Shown here in pieces: positions 44,871 through 56,642 of a stretch of DNA of 64,000 bases; positions within the stretch are counted from its first letter, which is position 1, and every line of letters begins with the position of its first letter. The notes under the pieces are model-generated. The model was not told the origin of the DNA and did no database searches. It saw only the letters and a list, made by a program, of their open reading frames with translations. The stretch lies in NCBI GenBank assembly GCA_020024695.1, contig JAHHTK010000002.1, positions 6,661-70,660 of the forward strand, in the 5' to 3' direction. This DNA comes from Ureaplasma sp. (lineage in GTDB: Bacteria > Bacillota_I > Bacilli_A > Mycoplasmatales > Mycoplasmoidaceae). The position numbers and the translations under genes were made by a program.

Positions 44871-46055
44871 TTATTTAATAATTTTTGTAACTTTACCAGC
44901 ACCAACAGTTCTACCACCTTCACGGATTGAGAATTCTGTACCATCTTCGATAGCAACTGGAGCGATTAAGGTAACAGTAATTTTACTGTTGTCACCAGGC
45001 ATTAACATTTCTGTTCCTTCTGGTAATTGGATAGCACCTGTTACGTCAGTTGTACGTACATAGAATTGTGGACGGTAACCTGGCATAATTGGGGTGTGAC
45101 GACCACCTTCTTCTTTTTTAAGAATATAAACTTGTGCTTCGAATTGAGTATGTGGTGTAATTGAACCTGGTTTACATAAAACTTGTCCACGTTCAACTTC
45201 GTCTTTTTTAGTACCACGTAATAAGACACCAGCGTTGTCACCAGCTTCAGCTTGGTCTAATTGTTTACGGAACATTTCGATACCTGTAACAACGGTTTTT
45301 TGAGTTGGTTTTAAACCAACGATTTCAACTTCGTCGTTAAGTTTTAAGATACCACGTTCTACACGACCTGTAACAACAGTACCACGACCTGAAATTGTGA
45401 AGACGTCTTCGATTGCTAATAAGAATGGTTTGTCTAATTCACGAACTGGGTCAGGAATTCATGTATCAACTGCTTCCATTAAGTCGTCGATACTCTTAAC
45501 GAATTTTTCGTCACCTTCTAATGCTTTTAATGCACTACCACGGATAACAGGAGTGTTTTCACCATCGAATCCGTAACTACTTAATAAGTCACGAACTTCC
45601 ATTTCAACAAGATCTTGCATATCTGGGTCGTCCATCATATCACATTTGTTTAAGTAAACTACCATTTTTGGAACACCAACTTGACGTGCTAAAAGGATGT
45701 GTTCACGAGTTTGTGCCATAGGACCATCTGTAGCTGCGATAACTAAGATAGCACCATCCATTTGTGCGGCACCAGTAATCATGTTTTTAACGTAGTCAGC
45801 GTGTCCTGGACAGTCAACGTGTGCGTAGTGACGGTTTGCTGTTTCGTATTCAACGTGAGCTGTATTAATAGTAATACCACGTGCTTTTTCTTCTGGAGCT
45901 GAGTCAATTGCAGCATAGTCCATTGCTTTAGCTTGACCTTTTTTTGCTAAGTTTGTACAGATAGCTGCTGTTAATGTTGTTTTACCATGGTCAACGTGGC
46001 CGATTGTACCAATGTTAACATGGGTTTTACTACGATTGAATTTTTCTTTTGACAT
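44871..46055 (-). CDS. tuf: Elongation factor Tu
   Basis: 394 residues; brings aminoacyl-tRNA to the ribosome. [14 protein letters not shown] (G1), [12 protein letters not shown] (G2), [12 protein letters not shown] (G3), NKCDMMDD (G4), and all three domains to the C-terminal GAGKVTKI. Downstream of the str operon but with its own promoter. Confidence 0.98.
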
Positions 46056-46097
46056 AAATAAATCTTCCGTGTAATAAAGTTTTTTTAAATTGTTTTT

Positions 46098-46103
46098 ATT
46101 ATA
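46098..46103 (-). promoter_or_regulatory. -10 box of the tuf promoter
   Basis: TATAAT in ACGATATAATAAAAAC on the minus strand, in the 69-nt gap between fusA and tuf, about 43 nt before the start; GGAAGA ribosome site follows. Confidence 0.65.
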
Positions 46104-46124
46104 TCGTATTTATTAAAATAGATA

Positions 46125-48200
46125 CTATTTCTTAGCACGACTTGATGCAACTTCTTCGCTAATTGATTTAGGAGCAGCAGCATAGTGGCTAAATTGCATA
46201 ATGTAGTTACCACGACCTTGGGTATTACTACGTAAGTCAGTTGCATAACCGAACATTTCTTTTAATGGAACAGTTGATTTAATTGCAACTGCGTTGCCTT
46301 GGGATTCTTGATCACCAACTAAACCACGACGACTTGATAAGTCCCCGATAACAGTCCCCATGTATTCGTCTGGAGTTGTTACGTCAACGGTCATAATTGG
46401 TTCAAGTAAGGTTAAACCACAAGATTTGGCAGCTTCTTTTAAAGCCATACTTGCAGCAATTTTATATGCCATACCTGATGAGTCGACATCGTGGTATGAA
46501 CCATCATATAATGTTGCTTTGATGTCAATCATTGGATAACCAGCTAAAGGACCAGCCTTCATTGCTTCAATAAGGCCGTTTTCAACTTCCTTAATGTATT
46601 CTTTTGGAATCTTACCACCAACGATTTCATCAACGAATTCAAAACCTTTTTCAGGGTTTGGTTCGAATTTAATTTTAACGTGACCATATTGACCACGACC
46701 ACCTGATTGTTTAATGTATTTTCCTTCAGCTTCACTTGATTTAGTAAAGGTTTCACGGAAACTAACTTGTGGTGCCCCGACGTTAACGTCAACTTTAAAT
46801 TCACGACGTAAACGGTCAACTAAGACGTCAAGGTGTAATTCACCCATACCTGCGATAATAGTTTGACCAGTTTCTTCGTCAGTAAAGGTTTTGAAAGTTG
46901 GGTCTTCTTCGGCTAATTTTGCTAAGGCTAACCCCATTTTTTCTTGGTCAGCTTTAGTTTTTGGTTCAACTGCTAAACTAATAACTGGTTCAGCGAAGTT
47001 CATTTGTTCAAGAATTAATTGATTCTTTTCATCACATAATGAGTTACCTGTGGTACTATCTTTGAAACCGATAACCCCACAAATATCCCCAGCACGAATT
47101 TCATCAATTTCAGTACGGTCGTTTGCGTTCATTTTAACTAAACGACTAACACGTTCTTTGATCCCTTTTGATGCATTATAGATGTAACTACCTTTAGTAA
47201 TAACACCGGCATAAACACGAATATAGGTTAAACGTCCAACGAATGGGTCAGTTGCGACTTTGAATGCTAATGCTGCTAAAGGAGCATTATCATCAGCGTG
47301 AACTAAAACTTCAGCTCCATTGTCAACCATAATTGCTGGAATTGGTGGAACATCGATTGGACTTGGAAGGTAGTCAACAACGGCGTCAAGTAATTTCTTA
47401 ACCCCTTTGTTTTTGAATGCAGTACCACATAAAACTGGGTAAAGTTCGTTCTTTAAAACCCCGATACGGATACATTTTTTAATTTCATCAATACTTAATT
47501 CTTCACCACTTAAGTATTTTTCCATAATTTCATCATCGAAGACAGCAACGTCATCGATCATTTTTAAACGGAATTCGTTTGCTTTTGCAAGCATGTCTTC
47601 TGGAATGTCAGTGACTTTGTAGTCTTCAGCTTGTTGACCATCATATCAATAAGCTTTCATTTCAACTAAGTCAATGTTACCAGTAAAGTCAGCTTCAGCT
47701 CCAATTGGTAATTGGATTGGAGTCGCTTTAACGCCTAAACGTTTTGTAATGGTTTCAACTGATCTGTAGAAATCAGCCCCAGTTTTATCCATTTTGTTAA
47801 CGAAAACAATCCGTGGAACATTATATTTTGAAGCTTGACGTCAAACAGTTTCAGTTTGAGGTTCAACCCCCATTTGGCCATCAAGAACTGTAACAGCTCC
47901 GTCTAAAACCTTTAAACTACGTTCAACTTCAACAGTGAAGTCAACGTGTCCTGGGGTATCAATAATGTTTAATTCGCAGTGTTTTCATTTAGCATAAGTC
48001 GCTGCTGATGTAATTGTAATACCACGTTCTTTTTCTTGAATCATTCAGTCCATGGTACTTGCACCGTCGTGTGTTTCTCCAATTTTGTGGTTAACACCTG
48101 TATGGAATAAGATACGTTCGGTTGTGGTTGTTTTACCAGCATCGATGTGTGCCATAATCCCAAAGTTACGGTAATCTTTTAATTGTATTTCTCTTGCCAT
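46125..48200 (-). CDS. fusA: Elongation factor G
   Basis: 691 residues; translocase. [15 protein letters not shown] (G1), [10 protein letters not shown] (G2), [16 protein letters not shown] (G3), [10 protein letters not shown] (G4), then domains II-V with [13 protein letters not shown] and SSRRGLVGD. Third gene of rpsL-rpsG-fusA. Several UGA-Trp near the N-terminus ([10 protein letters not shown]). Confidence 0.98.
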
Positions 48201-48350
48201 AAATTATTTGGTAATTGTAATATTTTTTGATTAATAGATACGTTGAGATAATCATTAAATCATTGGATTTAATCTAAATCATCATTTTGGTTTTGAATAA
48301 TTAGAAACATAACTCTAGTTATTAATTATTCAATCAATTCAAGTCTAAAA

Positions 48351-48923
<573 letters not shown>

Positions 48924-48955
48924 TTTTATCCCTTTCTAGTCTACTAATTTAATAA

Positions 48956-49378
48956 TTAGTTAGCTGCTTCCTTTGGTTTTTTAGTACCATAACGTGAACG
49001 TGCTTGACGACGTTTTGCAATACCTTGAGTATCTAGGGTACCTCTAACGATGTGGTAACGTACCCCTGGTAAGTCTTTTACACGACCACCACGAATTAAA
49101 ACAACACTGTGTTCTTGTAAGTTGTGGCCTTCACCTGGAATGTATGCTAATACTTCCATGTTGTTAGTTAATCTAACTTTAGCATATTTACGTAACGCTG
49201 AGTTAGGTTTTTTAGGTGTCATTGTACCGACACGAGTACATACTCCACGTTTAAATGGAGATGATTCATTACGAGTAATTTTGTGAAGAGAGTCGTAATT
49301 TTTTTGTAATGCAGGTGATTTTGACTTGCTTACTTTTTCCTTACGAGGTTCTCTAATAAGTTGTGCGATTGTTGGCAT
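48956..49378 (-). CDS. rpsL: 30S ribosomal protein S12
   Basis: 140 residues; decoding-centre protein. [13 protein letters not shown] start, [19 protein letters not shown], and the [28 protein letters not shown] block. The ATG at 49378 has AAAGGTT upstream; an in-frame ATG at 49405 is not at the family start. First gene of the str operon. Confidence 0.98.
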   Translation of the reverse strand: MPTIAQLIREPRKEKVSKSKSPALQKNYDSLHKITRNESSPFKRGVCTRVGTMTPKKPNSALRKYAKVRLTNNMEVLAYIPGEGHNLQEHSVVLIRGGRVKDLPGVRYHIVRGTLDTQGIAKRRQARSRYGTKKPKEAAN

Positions 49379-49457
49379 GTATAACCTTTCGATAAAAATA
49401 TACAACTAAGCCGGTGTATCAATTAGAGTGCTAGACTTTAGTCAATACATAAATAAA

Positions 49458-49487
49458 AGTATACCACTATTTAAGTGTATTAAGCAA
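49458..49487 (-). promoter_or_regulatory. Promoter of the str operon
   Basis: TTGCTT (49487-49482) and TATACT (49463-49458) on the minus strand with an 18-nt spacer, giving a leader of about 75 nt before rpsL. Confidence 0.6.
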
Positions 49488-49520
49488 AAAAATTCTTAAA
49501 AAAGATGAAAATTAACTAAA

Positions 49521-50582
49521 TTAATCAAATAAATCCAAAATTGACTGGTTTAAAAGGGATAAATCGTCAACAACGAGATGATTATCAACAAGATGATAAT
49601 ACTTTAAACGGTCCTGATATTTCCTATATAAATATGCATTGTAATCATCATTAAGATCTAATCCATCGGCTAATCGTAAATTCATCATTAAATAACTGAC
49701 TTCATGATCTTTAATTGAATTAAACCGATCCTCTTTTTTTCAATCCCAGATTTTTCCTAAATATTGATAGTTGTTCCAATTCTCATATCCAGATGCTCCA
49801 TAACCAATCCCTTTTCACTCATGAAATTGTCAATAAGCTTTTTTATTATGTTTACATTGATATTGATTATGTAATGACCAATTAGACACTTCATAACGGA
49901 CAAAACCAATGGTTGGTAATTGGGCAATTAAATAATCTAATTGTTGTTCGGCAACTTCTTCATCAATTTGAACCTTTAATTTTTTCAATAACGAACCTGA
50001 TTTAATTTCTAGAGCATAAAAAGAAACATGGGTTAAATGGTTTTGAGCAATAAATTGAATCGCATCATTTAAATCTTTAGTGGTTAAATTCATTAAGTTA
50101 TAAATGAAATCAACACTAATATTTTCAATCCCATTACTTTGAAATAAATGAATGGCTGCTGCCCCATCTTCAATGGTATGATAACGATTAATTTGTTTTA
50201 AAATTTGATTATTTGTAGTTTGAATCCCTAAACTAATCCGATTGACCCCGTATTGTTTCATAATCTTGACATTGCTTTCGGTCACTAGTTCAGGATTGCA
50301 CTCCATACTTAATTCATAATCATTTGCTAAATATGGTTGCAATTGTTCTAACAAATAAGCTAAATCGTTATCACCCAAAGCATTGGGTGTCCCACCCCCT
50401 AAATAAACAGTTTCATATTGATGTAATTCACTGGTTTCTTGTAATTCAGCTACTACTTGTCTAACATAGTCATGTTTGATTTGTTGGTCATCAGTTTTAA
50501 TTCTGGCAAAATCACAATAACTACAAATATGGTTACAAAACGGAATATGAATATATAAATGTCTAACTTTGTTATCTTTCAT
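49521..50582 (-). CDS. hemW: HemW-like radical SAM protein (coproporphyrinogen oxidase-like)
   Basis: 353 residues. IHIPFCNHICSYCDF gives the CxxxCxxC iron-sulfur motif of radical SAM enzymes; YLGGGTPNALG is the family's GGGTP; later ISVDFIYNL and SFYALEIKSGS match HemW. HemW is thought to deliver heme, yet mollicutes generally lack heme pathways; the family is often kept anyway with unknown role. Confidence 0.85.
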
Positions 50583-50590
50583 ATGAATAA

Positions 50591-50613
50591 AAAGAACCAG
50601 AAACTGGTTCTTT
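50591..50613 (-). terminator. Terminator of the small gene at 50621
   Basis: 10-bp perfect stem AAAGAACCAG / CTGGTTCTTT, loop AAA, then TTTTTATTC on the minus strand. It is 8 nt from the hemW start on the same strand. Confidence 0.85.
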
Positions 50614-50620
50614 AAACTTT

Positions 50621-50851
50621 CTAGTTTTGATATTTTCTAATAATGATGAACTTGGTGTCGTCATCAATTTTGCCTTTTTTAGTTGGTTCAATAATATCTA
50701 AAGCACTGGCATCAGCTGGAACTTGATCATAGTGGATATAAATGGTATCATCATATAACTTTTCGTTGCCACTAGTAAGTTCGGCTGTTCACCCAAAATT
50801 ATTTTCTTCTGACAAAACATAGGTTGGTTTTTTACTAAATAAATATGACAT
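50621..50851 (-). CDS. Hypothetical protein, 76 residues
   Basis: Not recognised. ATG at 50851 preceded by AAAGGTGAT; ends at a TAG followed by a good terminator. Soluble and acidic in the middle (DDTIYIHYDQVPADAS), ending KFIIIRKYQN; one UGA-Trp. It sits 18 nt after the metallo-beta-lactamase lipoprotein gene on the same strand, so it is likely the last gene of the mtaB-lipoprotein unit. Confidence 0.65.
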
Positions 50852-50869
50852 AAATATCACCTTTAGTTA

Positions 50870-52426
50870 TTATTTTAATTCTGTAATGGTTGGGATTGTA
50901 TATTTGTCTAAATCTTTAGTATTAAGTTTTGTTCATTTACCACCGTTTGGAGCTACTGGTGAATAATTTTTTTGGTCTCATTGAGATGGATTTCAAGCAC
51001 TTGGTTTTACTGTTGTAACATCAACATTAAAGTCAAGGTCTTGACCAAAGTTAATCATAATACCCACACCTTGCATTACCATATCGTAGTATTTATCAAC
51101 ATTTGTTCAATTTTGATCAGTTGTATTAACTAAATTAACAAATGGTCCAGTTGGTCTTGCATAGGAGTTTGTAGTTGGATTATAAACAACACTACCACCA
51201 CGGTTGTTGTTATTAAGAGTTTTATGTTGTGCTAAGAAATTATCAGTTGCTGTTCAACTCTTAATACCTTTTTCTAAATCAGCTGGTTTTAAAGTTTGTT
51301 TTGCTAAACCAATTGTTTTTCCAAATGGTTGGGTTCCTAAAATATTTTCAGGTTTAACTCCAACATTCATTAAATTTTTAAGAGGTTGAACGTCAGGTAA
51401 AGTATAAGCATCTTCAGTTCCTGAACTAATAATAGCATAGGTTGGGCTAATCGCTTCAATTCATTTTGAACCATTAGAACCTTCGGTACCACTACCGTGG
51501 TGACTTACTTTATAAACATCACTCTTTAAGAATTCTTGATTATAGTATTCTAATAATTTATCATCAGTGCAACCTTCACTATCCCCAGCAAATAATTCTT
51601 TATGGTTGTTGAAACTAAAGACATTTGAAACTGAGTAAGCATTCATTGAGGTATTTGGCTTACCGTTTTTTAACATTGGTTCAGTACAGCCTAAAACTGA
51701 GAATGAACCAATTGTTTGATTGGCATTATCAACAAAGGTAACTAAATTTGATGGTACTCATTTACCTTTAGTGACACCTTGATTGACAGCATTGGTAATT
51801 TGAACACTATCATAAATAGGAATTTGTTTTTCAGCTAAGGATTTAAGGGTTTTTTTCATTACTTGTGTAGTTCCCCCTTTACCATCCCCAGCTTTTGCAT
51901 CTCATGCATCCTTACCAATTAAGGCTTTGGTATCTTTAGTTGCATAATTCATGATAATGTTTGGTAAACCATACATGTGGTCGTTATGAGGGTGACTAAT
52001 AACAAATAGATCAACATCTTTAACATTTAATCAATCAAGGGCAGCTGCAACAGCTTCTTCGCCATCAGGACTTGATGATTTTTTACCACCTTGGGCACCA
52101 CCAGTTCCCCCGTCAATTAAAATAGTGAAATCATCATCTCCACCATAAGTATCATCTTGAGAGACTTGAATAATTTCTGAATCACCTTGACCTACGTTTA
52201 CACTTAAGGTACGAGCCATTGAAGCACGCACTGGTTCAAATAATAACCCCGTTTTATTTCTTTCTTGAATACTTACAGAATCTTTTTCTGGTGTTGGAGT
52301 ATCATTTTTTGTTTCTTCGCTGGACTTAAATAAACTACAGGAAGTTAAACTAAGAGCGGCTGTTGATACTAAAACGCTCGCTCCAAGCATTGAAAAAAGA
52401 ATTTTGTGTCTTTTAGTTGTTTTCAT
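50870..52426 (-). CDS. Surface lipoprotein with metallo-beta-lactamase domain (ComEC C-terminal-like)
   Basis: 518 residues. Signal peptide with lipobox SLTSC (Cys 30), so it is membrane-anchored outside the cell. After a Ser/Glu/Thr linker: SVNVGQGDSEIIQ and FTILIDGGTG, the MBL opening motifs of the ComEC C-terminal domain, then SHPHNDHMYGL (HxHxDH zinc site), AGDSEG, and a KVSHHGSGTEGSNG block (second His ligand). ComEC's MBL domain is thought to be a nuclease in DNA uptake, and a secreted form could degrade extracellular nucleic acid for nucleotide salvage. The C-terminal ~150 residues are unassigned. It overlaps mtaB by 14 nt. Confidence 0.82.
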
Positions 52427-53756
52427 GGTTATCTTCTAAATGTCCTATCGCTAAATCTAATACAATTTTTTCAATTATAACATTATGCATTTCATTATGG
52501 GGGTCATGGTCAAAAAATTCTTTCTTAACATAAACAGGAAAAAATTCCGAACAATGGCCGACATAATATTGAGAGTTGGCTTGATCTTTTTCAAACAATA
52601 CTTCAACTTTTCGGTTCACAAATTGGGTTAAATAATTTTTATAAAGTTCTTTTTCTAATTCCATTACTTGTTTAACACGGTCATTTTTGACTGCTTCAGG
52701 TAGTTGTTTCATTCTTGCAGCTGGCGTAAAACTTCGCATTGAATAAGGAAACACATGGATTTTGAAAAAACCTACTTCTTTTAAGAACTGCATGGTGTTA
52801 GCAAAATTTTGATCAGTTTCGGTGGGAAACCCACAAATTAAATCGGTAGAAATGGCTACTAAAGGATTTAATTTTTTGATTTTATTAACTAATTCTAAAA
52901 ACCATTCAGGCGTATAGTGACGGTTCATGGCTTTTAAAACATCGACATCCCCACTTTGTAAACATAAGTGTCAATGTTGGGCAAACCGATGCGGATTTAA
53001 AGAAATTAAAGCAATAATTTCATCACTAATTTGGAACGGTTCCACACTACTAATCCGAACCCGAAAATCACCTTCAATCGCATTAATATCTTTTAATAAA
53101 TCATAAAATCCATAACCATTATCATCAAAATATCCCGCTGTATTCACCCCAGTTAACACGATTTCTTTATAACCATTTTGAATTAATTGGTGAATATCTT
53201 GTAAGATACTCAAATGCTTTTTACAACGTTGGCGACCTCTGGTAAATGGAATAATGCAATATGAACACATGAAATTGCATCCATCTTGGATCTTTAAAAA
53301 AGCACGGGTATTGTTTTGAAATTCTTGCACTTTAGTGTCTTCAAATTGTTTTTCTAACATCAAGTTTTCCACTTTAACAATTTGGTTTTGGGTGGCTAAA
53401 TATTCATTAATTAAGTTCACTAAATTGTTTTTATATTTGTTTCCTAACAAGATATCAATTTTTAACTTATCTTTAATATCTTTGCTAGCCACTTGAGAAT
53501 AACAACCACAAACAATAATAATAGCTTGTGGGTTGGTTTTATGAGCCCGATTAATCATGTTTCGAGATTTAGAATCGGCCGTATTAGTTACTGAACAAGT
53601 ATTAATAATGTAAATGTCAGCGACATTATCAAAATCTAATTGTACTAATCCTTGGGCTAATAAATCATTAGCAATTTGATTACTTTCATGGGTGTTAACC
53701 TTACACCCAAGGGTCATAATTGCAAACGAATGTAAATCATTAATTGTTTGAGCCAT
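52413..53756 (-). CDS. mtaB: tRNA t6A37 methylthiotransferase
   Basis: 447 residues; adds methylthio to t6A37 in tRNA. N-terminal MTTase domain [14 protein letters not shown] with Cys ligands including [10 protein letters not shown] and VCGCYSQV, then the radical SAM motif [14 protein letters not shown] (CxxxCxxC), and a C-terminal TRAM-like domain. The KVNTHES form points to MtaB rather than MiaB. It builds on the TsaD product in this window. Confidence 0.9.
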
Positions 53757-53757
53757 C

Positions 53758-54480
53758 TTAATGAGTTCCTGAAGATGTTAAAACATCTTGGTTGGGTTCC
53801 ACAGTTCCGACTGTATCAATACTGTTACCGTTATCATCAAAATCAGTACTAAATTCAATAGTTTCGCTAATGACAGGTTTGATGACTTCAGGTTTATTTT
53901 CTACAACTGGTTCAGCTGGAGTTTCGGTTAAACTTGGTGGGTTTTTATCATTTTGGGCAGCATCAATGACAGCTTGTTGTTTAGCTTGGTCATAAATGAT
54001 TCGCATATTTACAACAACAGCTCAAATATAAATGGCAGCTCCATAAATTCCTGTTACGACCATTCCCCCAATATATAAATATTTCTTAACATCTCAATCT
54101 TGACCCACACAGAATGCTACGACAAAGAAGATGATGGCCAACATAATTAAGCCAGCTCCACAAATTCCAATGGCACCATAACTTCTAATAAGTTTTTTAT
54201 CGACTGGGTATTCCATTTTGGTCTTTAAATTTTTAATATAAAAATATTGTTGTAACCCTAAACAAATAGTGGCCAGTAAGGGAAAAATAACCCCACTAAT
54301 TAAAGCATTCCGTACTGGAGCTAATTGCACATTAGCATTCATAATCCCTTGATAAAGCGTACTGGTGACCCCTCCATCAACACTATTAATGGCTACTTGT
54401 AAAATCGCAAAAGGGACCACTAACCCAGCAAAGATTAAAATCATAATAAATAATAAACAATAGTTTAATAAACGATTCAT
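53758..54480 (-). CDS. Hypothetical membrane protein with acidic tail
   Basis: 240 residues; about four hydrophobic segments in the first 150 residues ([42 protein letters not shown], a [22 protein letters not shown] block, [13 protein letters not shown]), then a Pro/Glu/Asp-rich cytoplasmic tail. Not recognised. The start at 54480 was chosen for AGGAAAG 6 nt upstream; an ATG at 54510 is in frame but lies inside the terminator hairpin. Ends 2 nt before the mtaB start, so likely cotranscribed with it. Confidence 0.6.
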
Positions 54481-54500
54481 AACTTTCCTAATAAATGAAA

Positions 54501-54520
54501 ACCAAGTCATTAGACTTGGT
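54501..54520 (-). terminator. Terminator downstream of nusB
   Basis: 8-bp stem ACCAAGTC / GACTTGGT, loop ATTA, then TTTTCATTTATT on the minus strand, 8 nt after the nusB stop. Confidence 0.75.
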
Positions 54521-54527
54521 CAAAAGC

Positions 54528-54974
54528 TTATTTTAAAATTTTATCTAATAAAGCATTGATAAAACGGTAGTCATCAACATCACAAAAACGTTTGCAGGTA
54601 ATAATTGATTGGTCAATTAAAATCTCTTTCGGAGTTTTTAAGATGACCCCTTCAGCATCAGCTTCAATTAAGATGGCTAAATTGACTAAGTTTAAACGGT
54701 CAATACTTCATGAGGTTTTTAAATTCGGGGTAATTAAATCAGCCATAATTTGTTGGCCGTGATGAATGGCATAGTCTAAAATTTGGACTTGATCAGCACT
54801 TAAACGGTATTTTTGGAGCGTTTCATGTAAGAATTGATCAGGACTAAAAGATGGGTTATTTTCATCACATTCAATTAAATATGAATAGATGATTTGGACA
54901 ACTTGGACTCTTTCTAATCATTTTTTGTCATTCACGATTTCAGCTTGGTTGTGTGATTGTTTGTTAGTTTCCAT
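54528..54974 (-). CDS. nusB: Transcription antitermination factor NusB
   Basis: 148 residues, all-helical. RVQVVQIIYSYLIECDE, an internal QILDYAIHH helix, and the C-terminal SIDRLNLVNLAILIEADAEG plus EILIDQSIITCKRFCDVDDYRFINALLDKI, which matches the NusB pattern (R.......A..E......DY..FVNG.L). It binds boxA RNA with NusE for rRNA antitermination. The start overlaps the upstream Asp23-like gene by 11 nt, as in Bacillus yqhY-nusB. Confidence 0.85.
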
Positions 54975-55260
54975 AATTACTATAACCGATATTAATACAT
55001 TTTAAATTAAGACCTAAATTATTGTACAAATGTGCCCCTAAACAGTCCCCGATATAACTAAAATCATGGATTTCAACGCCTTTATGCGCAGCTAATAAAA
55101 TTGTTAAAATGATTAAATTATTATCAATCTTTTCAAGATAAATTTTATCAATGGCTAAATGTGGAAATTGTTCAGCCATGGTTCTGGCCACATAGGTTTT
55201 GACCATTGCATCATCGATACTAATTTGTCCGTATTTATTGGTAAGAAGAGTGTAAATCAT
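54964..55260 (-). CDS. Asp23/YqhY-like protein
   Basis: 98 residues. The N-terminal YGQISIDDAMVKTYVARTMAEQ and later ILTILLAAHKGVEI and GLNLKCINIGY follow the Asp23 domain pattern (G.I.I...V; V.....G......V.V) in a weak form. Position is the stronger argument: efp, then this gene, then nusB mirrors efp ... yqhY-nusB of Firmicutes. YqhY-type proteins are tied to fatty-acid/envelope control there; what it does in a mollicute is unknown. Starts inside the efp stop (TAATG). Confidence 0.5.
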   Translation of the reverse strand: MIYTLLTNKYGQISIDDAMVKTYVARTMAEQFPHLAIDKIYLEKIDNNLIILTILLAAHKGVEIHDFSYIGDCLGAHLYNNLGLNLKCINIGYSNYGN

Positions 55261-55826
55261 TACTTTGCACGACCTACGTAACTACCGTCAGCAGTTCTTA
55301 CAGCAACTTTTTCACCAGTTTTGATGAATTGAGGAACATCAATTTCTCAACCAGTTGATAATTGAGCTTTCTTTAAAGCAGTGGTGACGGTGTTTCCTTG
55401 AACAGCTTCTTCAGCGTGAGCAACATCCATGACAACTTGGTCAGGTAAGCTAACCCCTAAAAGTTCACCTTCATAACTTAATACGTTAACTTCAGTTCCA
55501 TCAACGATGAAATTCTTTTCTCATTCTAATTGAGCAACTGGAATTTCAACTTGGTCATAGGTTTCGTTGTTCATGAAGACATATTTATCACCATCAACAT
55601 AACTAAAAGTCATTTTAGCATTGTCTAATGGAGCTGCTTCAAGTTTTTCACCTGTTAAAACTTCAGTGGTAATAGAACCAGTTCTTAAGTTTTTAACTTT
55701 ACATTTAACAATACCTTCACGCATTGCAGTTTTGTTAAATGAGTTTTCTAAAACAAGATATAAGTTATCTTTGTATAAAAATGTGTTGCCTGATCTAAGG
55801 TCTTTTGCTTGATAAATTTTAGCCAT
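55260..55826 (-). CDS. efp: Elongation factor P
   Basis: 188 residues; relieves ribosome stalling at polyproline. [21 protein letters not shown] (domain I), [15 protein letters not shown], then the two OB-fold domains with [19 protein letters not shown] and [20 protein letters not shown]. The tip loop is KTAMREG: no Lys at the classic modified site (KPGKG), as in some lineages. Leads the efp-Asp23-like-nusB set. Confidence 0.93.
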
Positions 55827-55873
55827 ATTGCTACTCCGTTTTAATTATTTTTTGATTAATCGTTATTTGATAT

Positions 55874-55879
55874 TATAAT
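55874..55879 (+). promoter_or_regulatory. -10 box for tRNA-Leu(CAA)
   Basis: TATAAT on the plus strand, 22 nt before the tRNA; divergent from efp. Confidence 0.6.
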
Positions 55880-55900
55880 TACAATATCTTAAATTTATAT

Positions 55901-55986
55901 GCTCAAATGGTGGAATGGCAGACACGACAGACTCAAAATCTGTTGGTAGTGATACCATGCGGGTTCAAGTCCCGCTTTGAGCACCA
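55901..55986 (+). tRNA. tRNA-Leu (anticodon CAA)
   Basis: 86 nt, class II with a long variable arm (GGTAGTGATACC), acceptor GCTCAAA/TTTGAGC, discriminator A, encoded CCA, anticodon loop CTCAAAA giving CAA. Reads UUG. Confidence 0.95.
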
Positions 55987-55996
55987 TTATGTTTTT

Positions 55997-56025
55997 AAAG
56001 TATTTCGTCATGAAATACTTTTTTT
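55997..56025 (+). terminator. Terminator of tRNA-Leu(CAA)
   Basis: 9-bp stem AAGTATTTC / GAAATACTT, loop GTCAT, then TTTTT. Confidence 0.9.
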
Positions 56026-56039
56026 ATTTCTAAACTATA

Positions 56040-56642
56040 TTATTTTAAATGCTTTTGCAAATTAAATAAAGTTTTTACGTAGTAATCACATTCAAGATTA
56101 AAAAATTTCGTGTTTTTGTCCATTAAATTGGTCACTAATTGGGTATGGGGAATAATACAAACTTTAAAAGTGTTATTGGCTTCATTGACAGCAGCTACGG
56201 TTAATGAAACCCCATTAATGGCAACTGAGCCCTTGCTAATAATGAAAGGCATAAATTGGTGGGGTACTTGAAAAGTTAAGTCTACTGATTGGCCATCAGG
56301 TTGTTGATCAATTAATCAAATCACACAATCAACATGGCCTGTAGTTAAATGCCCATTTAATCGTGTAGCTGGTGTAATTGCAAATTCACCATTGACTCGG
56401 TCGCCAACCCGTAAGTCTTTTAAATTGGTTTTCATTAAACTTTCATGCATTACATGGACAGTGACAGTGTGTTTTTTAAGTTTGGTAATGGTCATACAGG
56501 CCCCATTAATGGCAATTGATTCACCAACCATTAATTTTTTAGGTAATTTGTGGTTTCACACCACTTCTATATCTAAATCATGTTGGTGGTCTCAAGCGAG
56601 ACTCTTAATGGTGCCGATGTAAGAAATAATTCCTGAAAACAT
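56040..56642 (-). CDS. ribE: Riboflavin synthase, alpha subunit
   Basis: 200 residues; dismutates two lumazines into riboflavin, the last step. Starts MFSGII as in the family; two internally repeated beta-barrel halves (SIAINGACMTI / SVAINGVSLTV), with HLTTGHVDC (GHV) and VNGEF. Last gene of the riboflavin operon; its ATG lies 38 nt inside ribD. Confidence 0.95.

Noticed and set aside
49410..49440. Half-match to the CIRCE heat-shock operator upstream of rpsL
   Set aside because: Only one half-site (TAGCACTC) is present; no inverted partner 9 nt away.
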